Origin: Chlorobiota bacterium
Lineage (GTDB): Bacteria > Bacteroidota > Ignavibacteria > Ignavibacteriales > Ignavibacteriaceae
DNA length: 5,369 nucleotides
Direction of reading: 5' to 3'
Assembly: GCA_008363265.1 (NCBI GenBank)
Contig: RHKR01000204.1
Coordinates: 1 to 5,369, forward strand
Part shown: positions 1-5,369 of the stretch, piece after piece
Layout: every line of letters begins with the position of its first letter
Position numbering within the stretch: the first letter of the stretch is position 1
Notes under the pieces: generated by a model
What the model saw: only the letters and a program-made list of their open reading frames with translations
The model's database searches: none
Told to the model about the DNA's origin: nothing
Made by a program: the position numbers and the translations under genes

Positions 1-717
1 CAGCCAATCGATAGTGACATCATCAATTTGGAAGAGTCCAACAAGCGCGCCCCATTCGGTCGTCATGTTGGCAACCGAAAGACGCTGGTCGATGGTGAGA
101 TATTTAACGCCATCACCCGTGAATTCAACCGCGTGGTTCAACACTTCATCTTTCGAGAAGTAACCGCAGAGGGTGATGATAAGGTCTTTGCCCGTAACAC
201 CTGGGTTAAGTTGGCCCTTAAGGATCACTTTCGCGACAGGTGGTATCTGCCACCACGTCTTACCTGTTACCCAAATTGCCGCGGCATCGGTTCTAACGAC
301 AGGAGTGCCGAGGCATCCCATTCCGCCGTACATGTTGGAGTGACTGTCGGAAGCAACCGCGAGAGCACCGGGGAAAGCGTAACCTTCCTCGATCATTATC
401 TGATGCCCGATACCCCGACCCGCGGGATAGAAATCGGCACCCATCGAGCGGGAGAATTCTTCGATCCTGCGGTATTTTTCGAGGTTTTTCTCGGTCGTGT
501 CCTGAATATTGTGGTCGAGAGTGTGCACCACCTGCCTTGGATTGGCAAGTTTTTTGGCGCCTGTCTCTTTGAATTTTGGAATAACCGCGCCTGTGTTGTC
601 GTGGGTCATCACATGCTTCGGGTGGATCATTACATAATCACCCGACTGCACCTTGTACCCCTCAGCGTATCCGGATGAATAACGCTGAACGATCTTTTCA
701 ACCAGATTCTGAGCCAT
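1..717 (-). CDS. Homoaconitase/aconitase family hydratase, Lys4-like, N-terminal part (runs off window)
   Basis: This is the first 239 residues of an aconitase-superfamily 4Fe-4S hydro-lyase; the C-terminal two thirds or so, including the expected cluster cysteines and the swivel domain, lie beyond base 1. Starting [13 protein letters not shown], it shows HVMTHDNTG (36-43), FTLDH-type LDHN (67-70), [10 protein letters not shown] (97-106), YAFPG (113-117), the catalytic-region [11 protein letters not shown] (124-134), and NMTTEWGAL (217-225). From memory these match fungal mitochondrial homoaconitase Lys4 more closely than AcnA, AcnB or LeuC, which usually have DSHT. The family interconverts citrate/isocitrate or homoaconitate/homoisocitrate in the cytoplasm. 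The start ATG is preceded by GAGG, and only 8 bases separate it from the HD-domain gene, so the two are co-transcribed. A GTG directly upstream is a possible alternative start. Family assignment is firm; substrate is not, since a plain TCA-cycle aconitase role remains possible. Confidence 0.88.
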   Translation of the reverse strand, partial: MAQNLVEKIVQRYSSGYAEGYKVQSGDYVMIHPKHVMTHDNTGAVIPKFKETGAKKLANPRQVVHTLDHNIQDTTEKNLEKYRRIEEFSRSMGADFYPAGRGIGHQIMIEEGYAFPGALAVASDSHSNMYGGMGCLGTPVVRTDAAAIWVTGKTWWQIPPVAKVILKGQLNPGVTGKDLIITLCGYFSKDEVLNHAVEFTGDGVKYLTIDQRLSVANMTTEWGALVGLFQIDDVTIDWL

Positions 718-725
718 CACTAACC

Positions 726-1259
726 TCAAGCCTTGAATGGTTCGAAGCTTACGAAATCGGCGTGATGCACGATCAGCGACTCAACGGTTCTGTAGCCGAG
801 GTCACCCTCTTTCGAGTGAGTGGCGATGACGTGCTGCACTTCCGCGGGAATACCGAAACGGTCGGCGATCGCAAGTCCGCTGAACGGATGTCTAACGAGT
901 TTACCGGCCGGTGAAGTGATGAGCTTACCGTCTTTCATGTCGTATTCGATCAGCTTGCCCACATCGATCAGGATGGCGCCTGAAATAACATGGTCCATAT
1001 TGAATTTTATCGAGTCGCCGAAGTTGTTCTTCATTATCTTAGCGATCTCAACCGAAAGCTGCACGGCTGTGCGCTTGTGGTTCATGAAGGAAACATTGCA
1101 GTCCTTGATCAGAAGCGAAAAAGGAATAACATCAAGGTCTTCAGGTGACAGCACACTGTTCTCTATCGCGTAGATCCAGCATTGCAGGGTTTGTTCTCTA
1201 AGTTCGGGATCCTGTATCCAGTTGATCTCCGGCCATATTTTTAAAACTTTCTCTCTCAT
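726..1259 (-). CDS. HD-domain protein with altered HD dyad
   Basis: A 177-residue soluble protein with the layout of an HD-superfamily metal-dependent phosphohydrolase (HDIG/HD-GYP-like core). The candidate ligands in order are H61 ([10 protein letters not shown]), the dyad position in ILIDVGKL (I98-D99), H124 in the RHPFSG segment, H148 in IATHS, and D168 in HHADF. The usual dyad LxHDxGKL here reads LIDVGKL, so the histidine is replaced by isoleucine while the aspartate and GK are kept; this could weaken or abolish metal-dependent hydrolysis. There is no signal peptide or membrane segment. The start is the ATG at 1257-1259, with only a weak TGAG ribosome site. It sits 8 bases upstream of the aconitase-family gene and 183 bases downstream of the dehydrogenase gene, suggesting co-expression with them. 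Substrate is unknown; a regulatory or nucleotide-binding role is a guess. Confidence 0.8.
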   Translation of the reverse strand: MREKVLKIWPEINWIQDPELREQTLQCWIYAIENSVLSPEDLDVIPFSLLIKDCNVSFMNHKRTAVQLSVEIAKIMKNNFGDSIKFNMDHVISGAILIDVGKLIEYDMKDGKLITSPAGKLVRHPFSGLAIADRFGIPAEVQHVIATHSKEGDLGYRTVESLIVHHADFVSFEPFKA

Positions 1260-1301
1260 CGTAAACTCAATCGTTTTAATTATGTGAACGCTAAATTAAA
1301 C

Positions 1302-1328
1302 CACAGAGCACACAGAGGACACAGAGGA
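1302..1328 (+). repeat. Three tandem 9-base CACAGAGSA-like units
   Basis: Three consecutive 9-base units read CACAGAGCA, CACAGAGGA and CACAGAGGA without any gap. The inverted end of the surrounding element holds two further related units on the opposite strand (CACAGAGCG and CACAGAGCC). The array forms most of the left end of the composite repeat. Confidence 0.85.
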
Positions 1329-1386
1329 GTTTACCAGGACGCGAAAACACGCTAATTTTACGGATTCACGCGGATCAGGTTTTTAT

Positions 1387-1404
1387 ACCTAATACCTAAT
1401 ACCT
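1387..1404 (+). repeat. ACCTAAT heptamer tandem repeat
   Basis: Two and a half copies of the heptamer ACCTAAT (1387-1393, 1394-1400, then ACCT at 1401-1404) lie just inside the right inverted end of the composite element. It is short and may expand or contract by slippage. No function is evident. Confidence 0.75.
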
Positions 1405-1442
1405 TCTCAGTGGGCTCTGTGCGCTCTGTGGTGATTTGCTCC

Positions 1443-2561
1443 TTAAATATAAGCAGCGATGGCTTCGGCCATTTCGAGTGTTTTGGTATTGCCGCCCATG
1501 TCGTAGGTTTTGTACTTGCCTTCGGCGATCACGCGTGCGACCGCGTTCTCAACCTTGTCGGCAAGTTCCTGTTCGCCTAGCCACTCGAGCATCATCTTTG
1601 CCGCGAGGATTGTAGCGATCGGGTTAACCTTGTACTGACCGAAATATTTGGGGGCTGAACCGTGTGTAGGCTCGAAAACCGCGAGTTTGTCACCGATGTT
1701 TCCTGAACAGCCGAAACCGAGTCCGCCAACCATCTGAGCGCAAAGATCGGAGATGATATCGCCGAACAGGTTTGTCGCAACCAGCACATCATAGTTGTGG
1801 GGGTTCTTGAGCAGCCACATTGTGATCGCGTCGATGTTCGCGTCATCCATCTCGATCTCAGGATAGTCTTTCCTTACTTCCTTCGCGATATCGAAGAAGA
1901 GGCCATCAGTGGCTCTTACAACATTTGCTTTGTGGATGATCGTAACTTTTTTGCGGTTGTTCTTGCGGGCAAACTCGAAAGCGGCTCTGATGATCTTCTC
2001 TGAACCTTTTTTCGTGTTTATCTTGCAGTTGATGGCGTATTCTTCGGCGCCAAGTCCGGCAAAAACATTGAACGGTTTCGAGTGTTTGGCCAGCACATCA
2101 GCAACTTCCTGAGGAACTGGGGCGAACTCAACACCGCAGTAGAGGTCTTCAGTGTTCTCGCGGAAAACGACGAGATCGATGTTTTCTTTGTAGTTAAGAG
2201 CATTGCCCTTATAACCTTTGGTGGGGCGGAGGCAGGTGTAGAGGTCGAACATCTGGCGCATTCTGACGATCGGTGATCTGTAGATTAGGCCCTTTCCCTG
2301 CAGTTCAGGGATAAGTTCGGCTTCGGAATCTTTTTTAGGTTTTGAAGTGATGGCACCAAACATGGCGGCATCAACATTTTCCAGCAGGTCAACGGTTCTT
2401 TGCGGAAGTGCATCGGCTTCAGTTCTCCAGAACTCCCACCCAATATCTCCGTGTATGTATTCAGCATCAAGTCCGGTTTTGTCCAGAACTATTTTGGCGG
2501 CTTCGAGTACTTCGATACCGATACCGTCGCCGGGCAACCAGGCTATTTTATACTTTGCCAT
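1443..2561 (-). CDS. Isocitrate/homoisocitrate dehydrogenase family enzyme
   Basis: A complete 372-residue cytoplasmic beta-decarboxylating dehydrogenase. It oxidises and decarboxylates a 2-hydroxy-tricarboxylate, giving 2-oxoglutarate from isocitrate or 2-oxoadipate from homoisocitrate. Visible landmarks are PGDGIG (10-15), the substrate loop SPIVRMR (96-102), LRP (111-113, R112), RENTEDLY (134-141, with Y141), K211 in HKANVVRATDG, D244, NLFGDIISD with D268 and D272, and EPTHGSAP (297-304). The loop resembles yeast homoisocitrate dehydrogenase Lys12 (SPIV), with I98 where E. coli isocitrate dehydrogenase has N115. K305-Y306 after HGSAP matches the NADP-binding pair of E. coli-type isocitrate dehydrogenase, yet the position of its R395 looks like glycine. 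The frame is open 17 codons further upstream, but PGDGIG normally lies near residue 10, and GGAG sits 5 bases before this ATG. Followed by the HD-domain and Lys4-like genes. 3-isopropylmalate dehydrogenase is less likely because of the loop and K-Y pair. Confidence 0.9.
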   Translation of the reverse strand: MAKYKIAWLPGDGIGIEVLEAAKIVLDKTGLDAEYIHGDIGWEFWRTEADALPQRTVDLLENVDAAMFGAITSKPKKDSEAELIPELQGKGLIYRSPIVRMRQMFDLYTCLRPTKGYKGNALNYKENIDLVVFRENTEDLYCGVEFAPVPQEVADVLAKHSKPFNVFAGLGAEEYAINCKINTKKGSEKIIRAAFEFARKNNRKKVTIIHKANVVRATDGLFFDIAKEVRKDYPEIEMDDANIDAITMWLLKNPHNYDVLVATNLFGDIISDLCAQMVGGLGFGCSGNIGDKLAVFEPTHGSAPKYFGQYKVNPIATILAAKMMLEWLGEQELADKVENAVARVIAEGKYKTYDMGGNTKTLEMAEAIAAYI

Positions 2562-2566
2562 TCTCT

Positions 2567-2570
2567 CTCC
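2567..2570 (-). promoter_or_regulatory. Ribosome binding site that sets the dehydrogenase start
   Basis: On the minus strand GGAG is followed by AGAGA and then ATG at 2561-2559. The well-placed site favours this start over the in-frame ATG at 2612, whose extra 17 residues are polar, lack family similarity and would fall in the leader. Confidence 0.7.
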
Positions 2571-2620
2571 GTATGTATTTTTTGTTTTTTGGATCCGGTT
2601 ACTTCTTGTCAAAATTAAAA

Positions 2621-2636
2621 TGTAACAATTGTTTCA
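2621..2636. promoter_or_regulatory. Imperfect palindrome, possible Crp/Fnr-type operator
   Basis: TGTAACAATTGTTTCA is symmetric at 14 of 16 positions, with a perfect 10-base core AACAATTGTT at 2624-2633. The half-site layout, TGTAA then six bases then TTTCA, has the 5-6-5 form of Crp/Fnr-family sites (TGTGA-N6-TCACA), though not the exact bases. It lies in the leader of the dehydrogenase group, about 30-45 bases downstream of the proposed transcription start, a position that would suit repression. The assignment is speculative; A/T-rich palindromes of this length can arise by chance. Confidence 0.3.
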
Positions 2637-2671
2637 CTTATCGACAAAAAAGAAATATATTTTACTTCATA

Positions 2672-2700
2672 AAATTAGAAAGATTCAGATCAATAGTCAA
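2672..2700 (-). promoter_or_regulatory. Sigma70-like promoter for the dehydrogenase/HD/hydratase group
   Basis: Reading the minus strand, TTGACT (2700-2695) is followed by exactly 17 bases and then TAATTT (2677-2672), giving a likely start near 2665 and a leader of about 100 bases. It lies between the hairpin that closes the decarboxylase operon and the dehydrogenase gene, where a promoter is expected. A small inverted repeat AGAATT/AATTCT (2703-2708 and 2714-2719) abuts the -35 element. If the host uses the Bacteroidota-type -33/-7 signals, this match would be fortuitous. Confidence 0.45.
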
Positions 2701-2733
2701 GAAGAATTTGATGAATTCTCCTTTATAATCGTA

Positions 2734-2771
2734 AGCGTGATCCCCGATTCTGAAAGATCAGGGATCACGCT
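2734..2771 (-). terminator. Hairpin after the decarboxylase operon
   Basis: AGCGTGATCCC (2734-2744) and GGGATCACGCT (2761-2771) are perfect 11-base inverted arms around a 16-base loop. The hairpin begins 25 bases beyond the stop codon of the membrane decarboxylase gene, the right place for its terminator. No good run of T follows on the minus strand (TTACGATTATAAAGG), so it may work with Rho or stabilise the 3' end of the message rather than act as a textbook intrinsic terminator. Confidence 0.55.
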
Positions 2772-2796
2772 CGTAAATACAACTGATCTTTTGCTG

Positions 2797-3936
2797 TTAG
2801 CTTGTCATAAAACTCAGCAGAATACCCGCCGCGACCGCGCTTCCGATAACGCCGGCAACATTTGGCGCCATGGCATGCATCAGAAGGTGATTGGACTTGT
2901 CGTACTCAAGGCCAACGATCTGCGAAACCCTCGCGCTGTCGGGAACGGCGGAAACACCCGCGTTACCGATCAAGGGATTGATCTTGTCCTCAGCCTTCAG
3001 GAAGAGATTCATGAACTTCGCGAACATGACACCACCGGCAGTGGCTACCACGAATGACAACGCGCCGAGAACAAAGATAAGAACCGACTGTGGCGTAAGG
3101 AAAGTTGTTGCCTGTGTTGAAGCACCAACTGTTAGCCCCAGCAAAATGGTTACGATATCGATCATGGGTCTTGCTGCAGTGTCCGCAAGCCTTTTCGTTA
3201 CACCACTTTCTTTTAGAATGTTTCCGAAGAAGAGAGTTCCAAGAAGCGGCAACGCGCTTGGTGAAATGAAAGTAGTGAGCAATAGGCCCAGGATCGGGAA
3301 CATGATCTTTTCGGTTTTCGAGACCACTCTTGGTGGTTTCATCCTGATGAGGCGTTCTTTGTCATTCGTCAACAATCTCATCACTGGCGGCTGGATCAAT
3401 GGTACCAGTGCCATATATGAGTATGCCGAAATGGCGATCGCGCCGATGAGGTGCGGTGCCAGTTTTGAAGACAGGAAGATAGCGGTTGGGCCGTCAGCTC
3501 CACCAATTATACCGATCGAAGCGGCCTCATTCGGAGTGAATCCGAGTGCGATCGCTCCAACAAAAGTAATAAAGATACCTATCTGAGCAGCTGCACCAAG
3601 TAGAATAAGCTTGGGGTTCGAGAGCAATGTGGAAAAATCAGTCATGGCACCAATTCCGAGGAAAATGAGTGGAGGGTAGATACCCTGAAGTACACCGAAA
3701 TACAGGTAATTCAGAGTGCTTCCCTTCTCATAAATGCCAATTCCCAGTCCCGCGTTCTCGAGGAAGGGGATGTTGCCAACGATAATACCGAAACCGATCG
3801 GAATCAGAAGCAGTGGCTCGTACTCTTTGGTTATTGCGAGGTAGATGAATATCAACCCCACGCAGATCATTACCGCGTGGCCGATGGTAATGTTCGCAAA
3901 TCCGGTGTAGTTAAAGAAATTTATAAGGGTTTCCAT
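2797..3936 (-). CDS. mmdB: Na+-translocating decarboxylase, beta subunit (OadB/MmdB family)
   Basis: A complete 379-residue inner-membrane protein that decarboxylates carboxybiotin and couples this to Na+ export. It is hydrophobic throughout, with roughly nine to eleven candidate membrane segments. Family signatures are GGADGPT (145-151), where D148 corresponds to the essential D203 of Klebsiella OadB, and the NPLIG...VSAVPDSAR stretch, where N320, G324, S329 and R336 align with Klebsiella N373, G377, S382 and R389. A D(S)AR variant replaces MAAR just before the arginine. Its length fits the methylmalonyl-CoA/glutaconyl-CoA branch (about 370-400) better than the 433-residue Klebsiella OadB. 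The ATG lies 1 base after the carrier-protein stop, with AGGGG 6 bases upstream, so translation is probably coupled. It is the last gene of the operon. Beta-subunit identity is near certain; the mmd name rests on the adjacent carboxyltransferase. Confidence 0.95.
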   Translation of the reverse strand: METLINFFNYTGFANITIGHAVMICVGLIFIYLAITKEYEPLLLIPIGFGIIVGNIPFLENAGLGIGIYEKGSTLNYLYFGVLQGIYPPLIFLGIGAMTDFSTLLSNPKLILLGAAAQIGIFITFVGAIALGFTPNEAASIGIIGGADGPTAIFLSSKLAPHLIGAIAISAYSYMALVPLIQPPVMRLLTNDKERLIRMKPPRVVSKTEKIMFPILGLLLTTFISPSALPLLGTLFFGNILKESGVTKRLADTAARPMIDIVTILLGLTVGASTQATTFLTPQSVLIFVLGALSFVVATAGGVMFAKFMNLFLKAEDKINPLIGNAGVSAVPDSARVSQIVGLEYDKSNHLLMHAMAPNVAGVIGSAVAAGILLSFMTS

Positions 3937-3937
3937 A

Positions 3938-4375
3938 CTAATCCCCTATAACCAGCAGAACATCACCTTCCATAACAGTGTCACCCGGTCTGACCTTCAC
4001 TTCTTTTATCACACCCTGCTTGTCGGCATCGAGTTTGTTTTCCATTTTCATGGCCTCGAGTACGAGCAGCCTGTCACCCATCTTCACAGTATCGCCTTCT
4101 TTTACGAAAACCTCAAGGATGGTTCCGGGGAGCGGGCTCTTAACACCACCTGATTTTGGGGCAGGCTTTGTGGTTTTTGCCACCTGCCTGTCAGAGTCAG
4201 TAGAAGGAACGGCGCGTTCCCTGACAAGACGTGGTGTGATCGGCTGAGCGAGTTTCTTCTCGATCTCTACTTCGTATTTAGTTCCGTTTACTTCTATTTC
4301 AGCGTAGTCACCTTCAACGTTCTTTACATTAACGTGGTAATCATTGCCGTTTATTTTAAAGTTGAATTTTTTCAT
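3938..4375 (-). CDS. mmdC: Biotin carboxyl carrier protein of the decarboxylase (gamma/MmdC-like)
   Basis: A 145-residue carrier that takes CO2 on biotin from the carboxyltransferase and presents it to the membrane beta subunit. The C-terminal biotinyl domain (about 78-144) contains the biotin attachment motif EAMKME (107-112) with K110 as the biotinylated lysine, preceded by PLPGTI and followed by the typical VKVRPGDTV turn. The N-terminal part (1-40) is a small beta-rich segment with two FKINGNDY/VNGTKYEVE-like strands, seen in BCCPs of this class. Residues 41-77 are a Pro/Ser/Thr/Lys-rich flexible linker, which lets the domain swing between active sites. GAGGA lies 5 bases before the ATG; the gap to the upstream OadG-like gene is 15 bases, and 1 base to the beta-subunit gene. 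A carrier for an acyl-CoA carboxylase is the alternative, made unlikely by the neighbours. Confidence 0.93.
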   Translation of the reverse strand: MKKFNFKINGNDYHVNVKNVEGDYAEIEVNGTKYEVEIEKKLAQPITPRLVRERAVPSTDSDRQVAKTTKPAPKSGGVKSPLPGTILEVFVKEGDTVKMGDRLLVLEAMKMENKLDADKQGVIKEVKVRPGDTVMEGDVLLVIGD

Positions 4376-4390
4376 AGTCTTCCTCGTGGG

Positions 4391-4924
4391 TTACCAGTTT
4401 CTTGGATGATGCCGCAGATTGTAGATCTTGGAGCTCCATGGTGAATACATTCTCGACACCCTGTTGATGGTAAGGATCGCGTTTTCCTGATCGTGATTAG
4501 CGTTGAAATATTCATACAACGCCATCGCGATAGCCGCATTCACTTCAGCACTCATTTCCTCCGCTTTAACGGCAGAAGCCTTTTCCGGATTGGTTTTTGA
4601 GTGCTTTGTGGCCACTGAGTGTCTTATCAGTTTACTCGCTGCAGTGAATGTGAGGTAAAGTGCCGCGAGGGCAAAGAACACAACTCCCATTCCTATGAAC
4701 GTAAGTGTAAAACTGTTCCCGTGGCCTTTTATGTCATCCATCGTTTTTGAAGGATTCAGATGTATCAGTTCACTGACATTTGCGTCCTTTGCCGGCTTTG
4801 CCGTGGAATCGACCGCGGTGGTTTTCGCAGAATCAGCGGCGGGCACCGGGGAAGTGGACTGCGGATAAACTGTCACCATCATCATCACAACGATCACGAG
4901 TGCCATTATTTTCGTTAACTTCAT
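4391..4924 (-). CDS. mmdD: OadG-like membrane subunit of the decarboxylase (MmdD-like)
   Basis: A 177-residue protein with the features of the OadG/MmdD subunit, which anchors and stabilises the decarboxylase complex at the membrane. It has a hydrophobic N-terminus (about 3-20) that looks like a signal peptide or signal anchor, a low-complexity Ala/Ser/Thr/Lys/Pro stretch (23-47), one clear membrane segment (about 72-96) and a cytoplasmic, charged C-terminal region. The tail carries AIAMALYEYF (131-140) and YSPWSSKIYNL (160-170), conserved, as I recall, in long OadG proteins of Bacteroidota. Klebsiella OadG is only about 80 residues, so this version is over twice as long. AAGGAG at 4930-4935 lies 5 bases before the ATG and overlaps the TAA of the preceding carboxyltransferase gene, implying coupled translation. 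The family is assigned from motif, topology and position; sequence similarity in this family is low. Confidence 0.85.
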   Translation of the reverse strand: MKLTKIMALVIVVMMMVTVYPQSTSPVPAADSAKTTAVDSTAKPAKDANVSELIHLNPSKTMDDIKGHGNSFTLTFIGMGVVFFALAALYLTFTAASKLIRHSVATKHSKTNPEKASAVKAEEMSAEVNAAIAMALYEYFNANHDQENAILTINRVSRMYSPWSSKIYNLRHHPRNW

Positions 4925-4933
4925 GGCAGCTCC

Positions 4934-5369
4934 TTAAAGCGGTATGTTCGCGTGTTTCTTTGGAGGAAGTGTATCCTTTTTGGTCGCCAGCGACTGTAAA
5001 GCCCTGATAACTCTGAACCTGGTGTTCCTTGGTTCGATAACATCATCAAGATAACCATATTTCGCGGCAACATAAGGTGAGGCGAACTTGTTCTTGTACT
5101 CCTCTTCCTTCTGTTTGATGAATGCAACGCGCTCTTTGTCATCAGTGATGGCGGAGATCTCTTTATTGTGAAGGATCTCGATGGCACCTTTGGGACCCAT
5201 TACAGCGATCTCGGCTGTCGGCCAGGCGTAGTTGATGTCACCTCTGAGGTGTTTGGAACCCATTACATCATAGGCACCGCCATAGGCTTTTCTGAGAACC
5301 ACGGTAACTTTCGGAACTGTAGCCTCGCCATAAGCGAAGAGAAGCTTCGCTCCGTGAACAATGATTCCT
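4934..5369 (-). CDS. mmdA: Methylmalonyl-CoA decarboxylase carboxyltransferase, C-terminal part (runs off window)
   Basis: The last 144 complete codons of an acyl-CoA carboxyltransferase (MmdA/PccB family; usual length about 510-530), whose N-terminal part lies beyond base 5369. This cytoplasmic enzyme moves the carboxyl group between an acyl-CoA, here most likely methylmalonyl-CoA, and biotin on the carrier protein. The reading frame enters with [20 protein letters not shown] and continues through [36 protein letters not shown], the charged linker with [16 protein letters not shown], and the terminal VIEPRNTR motif followed by KKHANIPL. The C-terminal segment [10 protein letters not shown] and R-rich tail are typical of this family. 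The GTG at 5302 is internal, not a start. The TAA stop overlaps the ribosome site of the OadG-like gene. Propionyl-CoA carboxylase beta is the closest alternative and cannot be told apart by this fragment alone; the adjacent membrane subunits favour the decarboxylase. Confidence 0.92.
   Translation of the reverse strand, partial: GIIVHGAKLLFAYGEATVPKVTVVLRKAYGGAYDVMGSKHLRGDINYAWPTAEIAVMGPKGAIEILHNKEISAITDDKERVAFIKQKEEEYKNKFASPYVAAKYGYLDDVIEPRNTRFRVIRALQSLATKKDTLPPKKHANIPL

Larger units (their letters stand above)
1300..1432. repeat. Composite intergenic repeat element with 18-bp inverted ends
   Basis: The gap between the dehydrogenase and HD-domain genes is largely filled by a compact element. 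Its ends are ACCACAGAGCACACAGAG (1300-1317) and, inverted, ACCACAGAGCGCACAGAG (1415-1432), matching at 17 of 18 positions. Inside lie a 9-base tandem array, a segment with CACGCTAAT (1348-1356) and CACGCGGAT (1367-1375), and an ACCTAAT tandem. There is no open reading frame in it. CACAGAG-type and CACGCGGAT-type short repeats recur between genes in many environmental bacterial genomes as far as I recall, so this is probably a dispersed non-coding element. In RNA the ends could pair into a long stem with a loop of about 97 bases. The right end is 10 bases from the dehydrogenase stop codon. Whether it is mobile is not shown; no target-site duplication was identified. Confidence 0.7.

Noticed and set aside
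28..678. A 216-codon open frame on the plus strand
   Set aside because: It lies wholly antisense to the Lys4-like hydratase gene, whose translation shows clear family motifs; the plus-strand product has no recognisable domain.
1300..1432. Reading the inverted repeat as an intrinsic terminator or a CRISPR array
   Set aside because: The loop is about 97 bases with no T-run after the stem, and the tandem units are only 7-9 bases with no spacers, so neither fits.
2562..2612. A 17-codon upstream extension of the dehydrogenase
   Set aside because: The extension is polar, without family similarity, and a good ribosome site lies just before the downstream ATG.
2608..2613. A second TTGACA box on the minus strand nearer the dehydrogenase start
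   Set aside because: No acceptable -10 hexamer lies 16-18 bases downstream of it; the pair at 2672-2700 is much better.
2629..3057. A 142-codon plus-strand frame that starts in the intergenic region
   Set aside because: It runs through the terminator hairpin and into the antisense of the beta subunit gene, with no ribosome site noted and no recognised domain.
2891..3586. A 231-codon open frame on the plus strand
   Set aside because: It is antisense to the beta subunit gene and its product has no recognisable motif; long antisense frames are common opposite membrane-protein genes.

Overview
The window carries two convergent-free, same-direction gene groups, all on the minus strand, so the biological reading order runs from high to low coordinates. 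The gene content suggests an anaerobic or facultative bacterium of the Bacteroidota/Chlorobi/Ignavibacteria side of the tree. That placement rests on a long, signal-peptide-bearing OadG-type subunit, the order of the decarboxylase genes, and the style of the intergenic repeats. It is an inference, because no marker gene for taxonomy is present.

Upstream group (5369 to 2797): the last part of a biotin-dependent carboxyltransferase (MmdA/PccB family), an OadG-like small membrane subunit, a biotin carboxyl carrier protein, and the OadB/MmdB-type membrane decarboxylase. The gaps are 9, 15 and 1 bases, each with a clear Shine-Dalgarno sequence, so this is one transcription unit. Together the products form a Na+-translocating decarboxylase, most likely of methylmalonyl-CoA. 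The carboxyltransferase moves CO2 from the acyl-CoA to biotin, the carrier brings carboxybiotin to the membrane, and the beta subunit decarboxylates it while exporting Na+. A strong hairpin follows the last gene.

Downstream group (2700 to 1): a sigma70-like promoter, then an isocitrate/homoisocitrate/isopropylmalate dehydrogenase family enzyme, a 183-base gap occupied by a repeat element, an HD-domain protein with an altered HD dyad, and the N-terminal 239 residues of an aconitase-superfamily enzyme that resembles fungal mitochondrial homoaconitase (Lys4). The hydratase and dehydrogenase would act in sequence, either citrate to 2-oxoglutarate (TCA cycle) or homocitrate/homoaconitate to 2-oxoadipate. 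The sequence leaves both open and gives mixed signals.

The most interesting points are the Lys4-like hydratase beside a dehydrogenase with a Lys12-like substrate loop but NADP-isocitrate-dehydrogenase-like cofactor residues, the HD protein lacking the histidine of its HD pair, and the composite repeat element placed inside the apparent operon. No RNA genes, CRISPR arrays, transposase genes or phage genes were seen.
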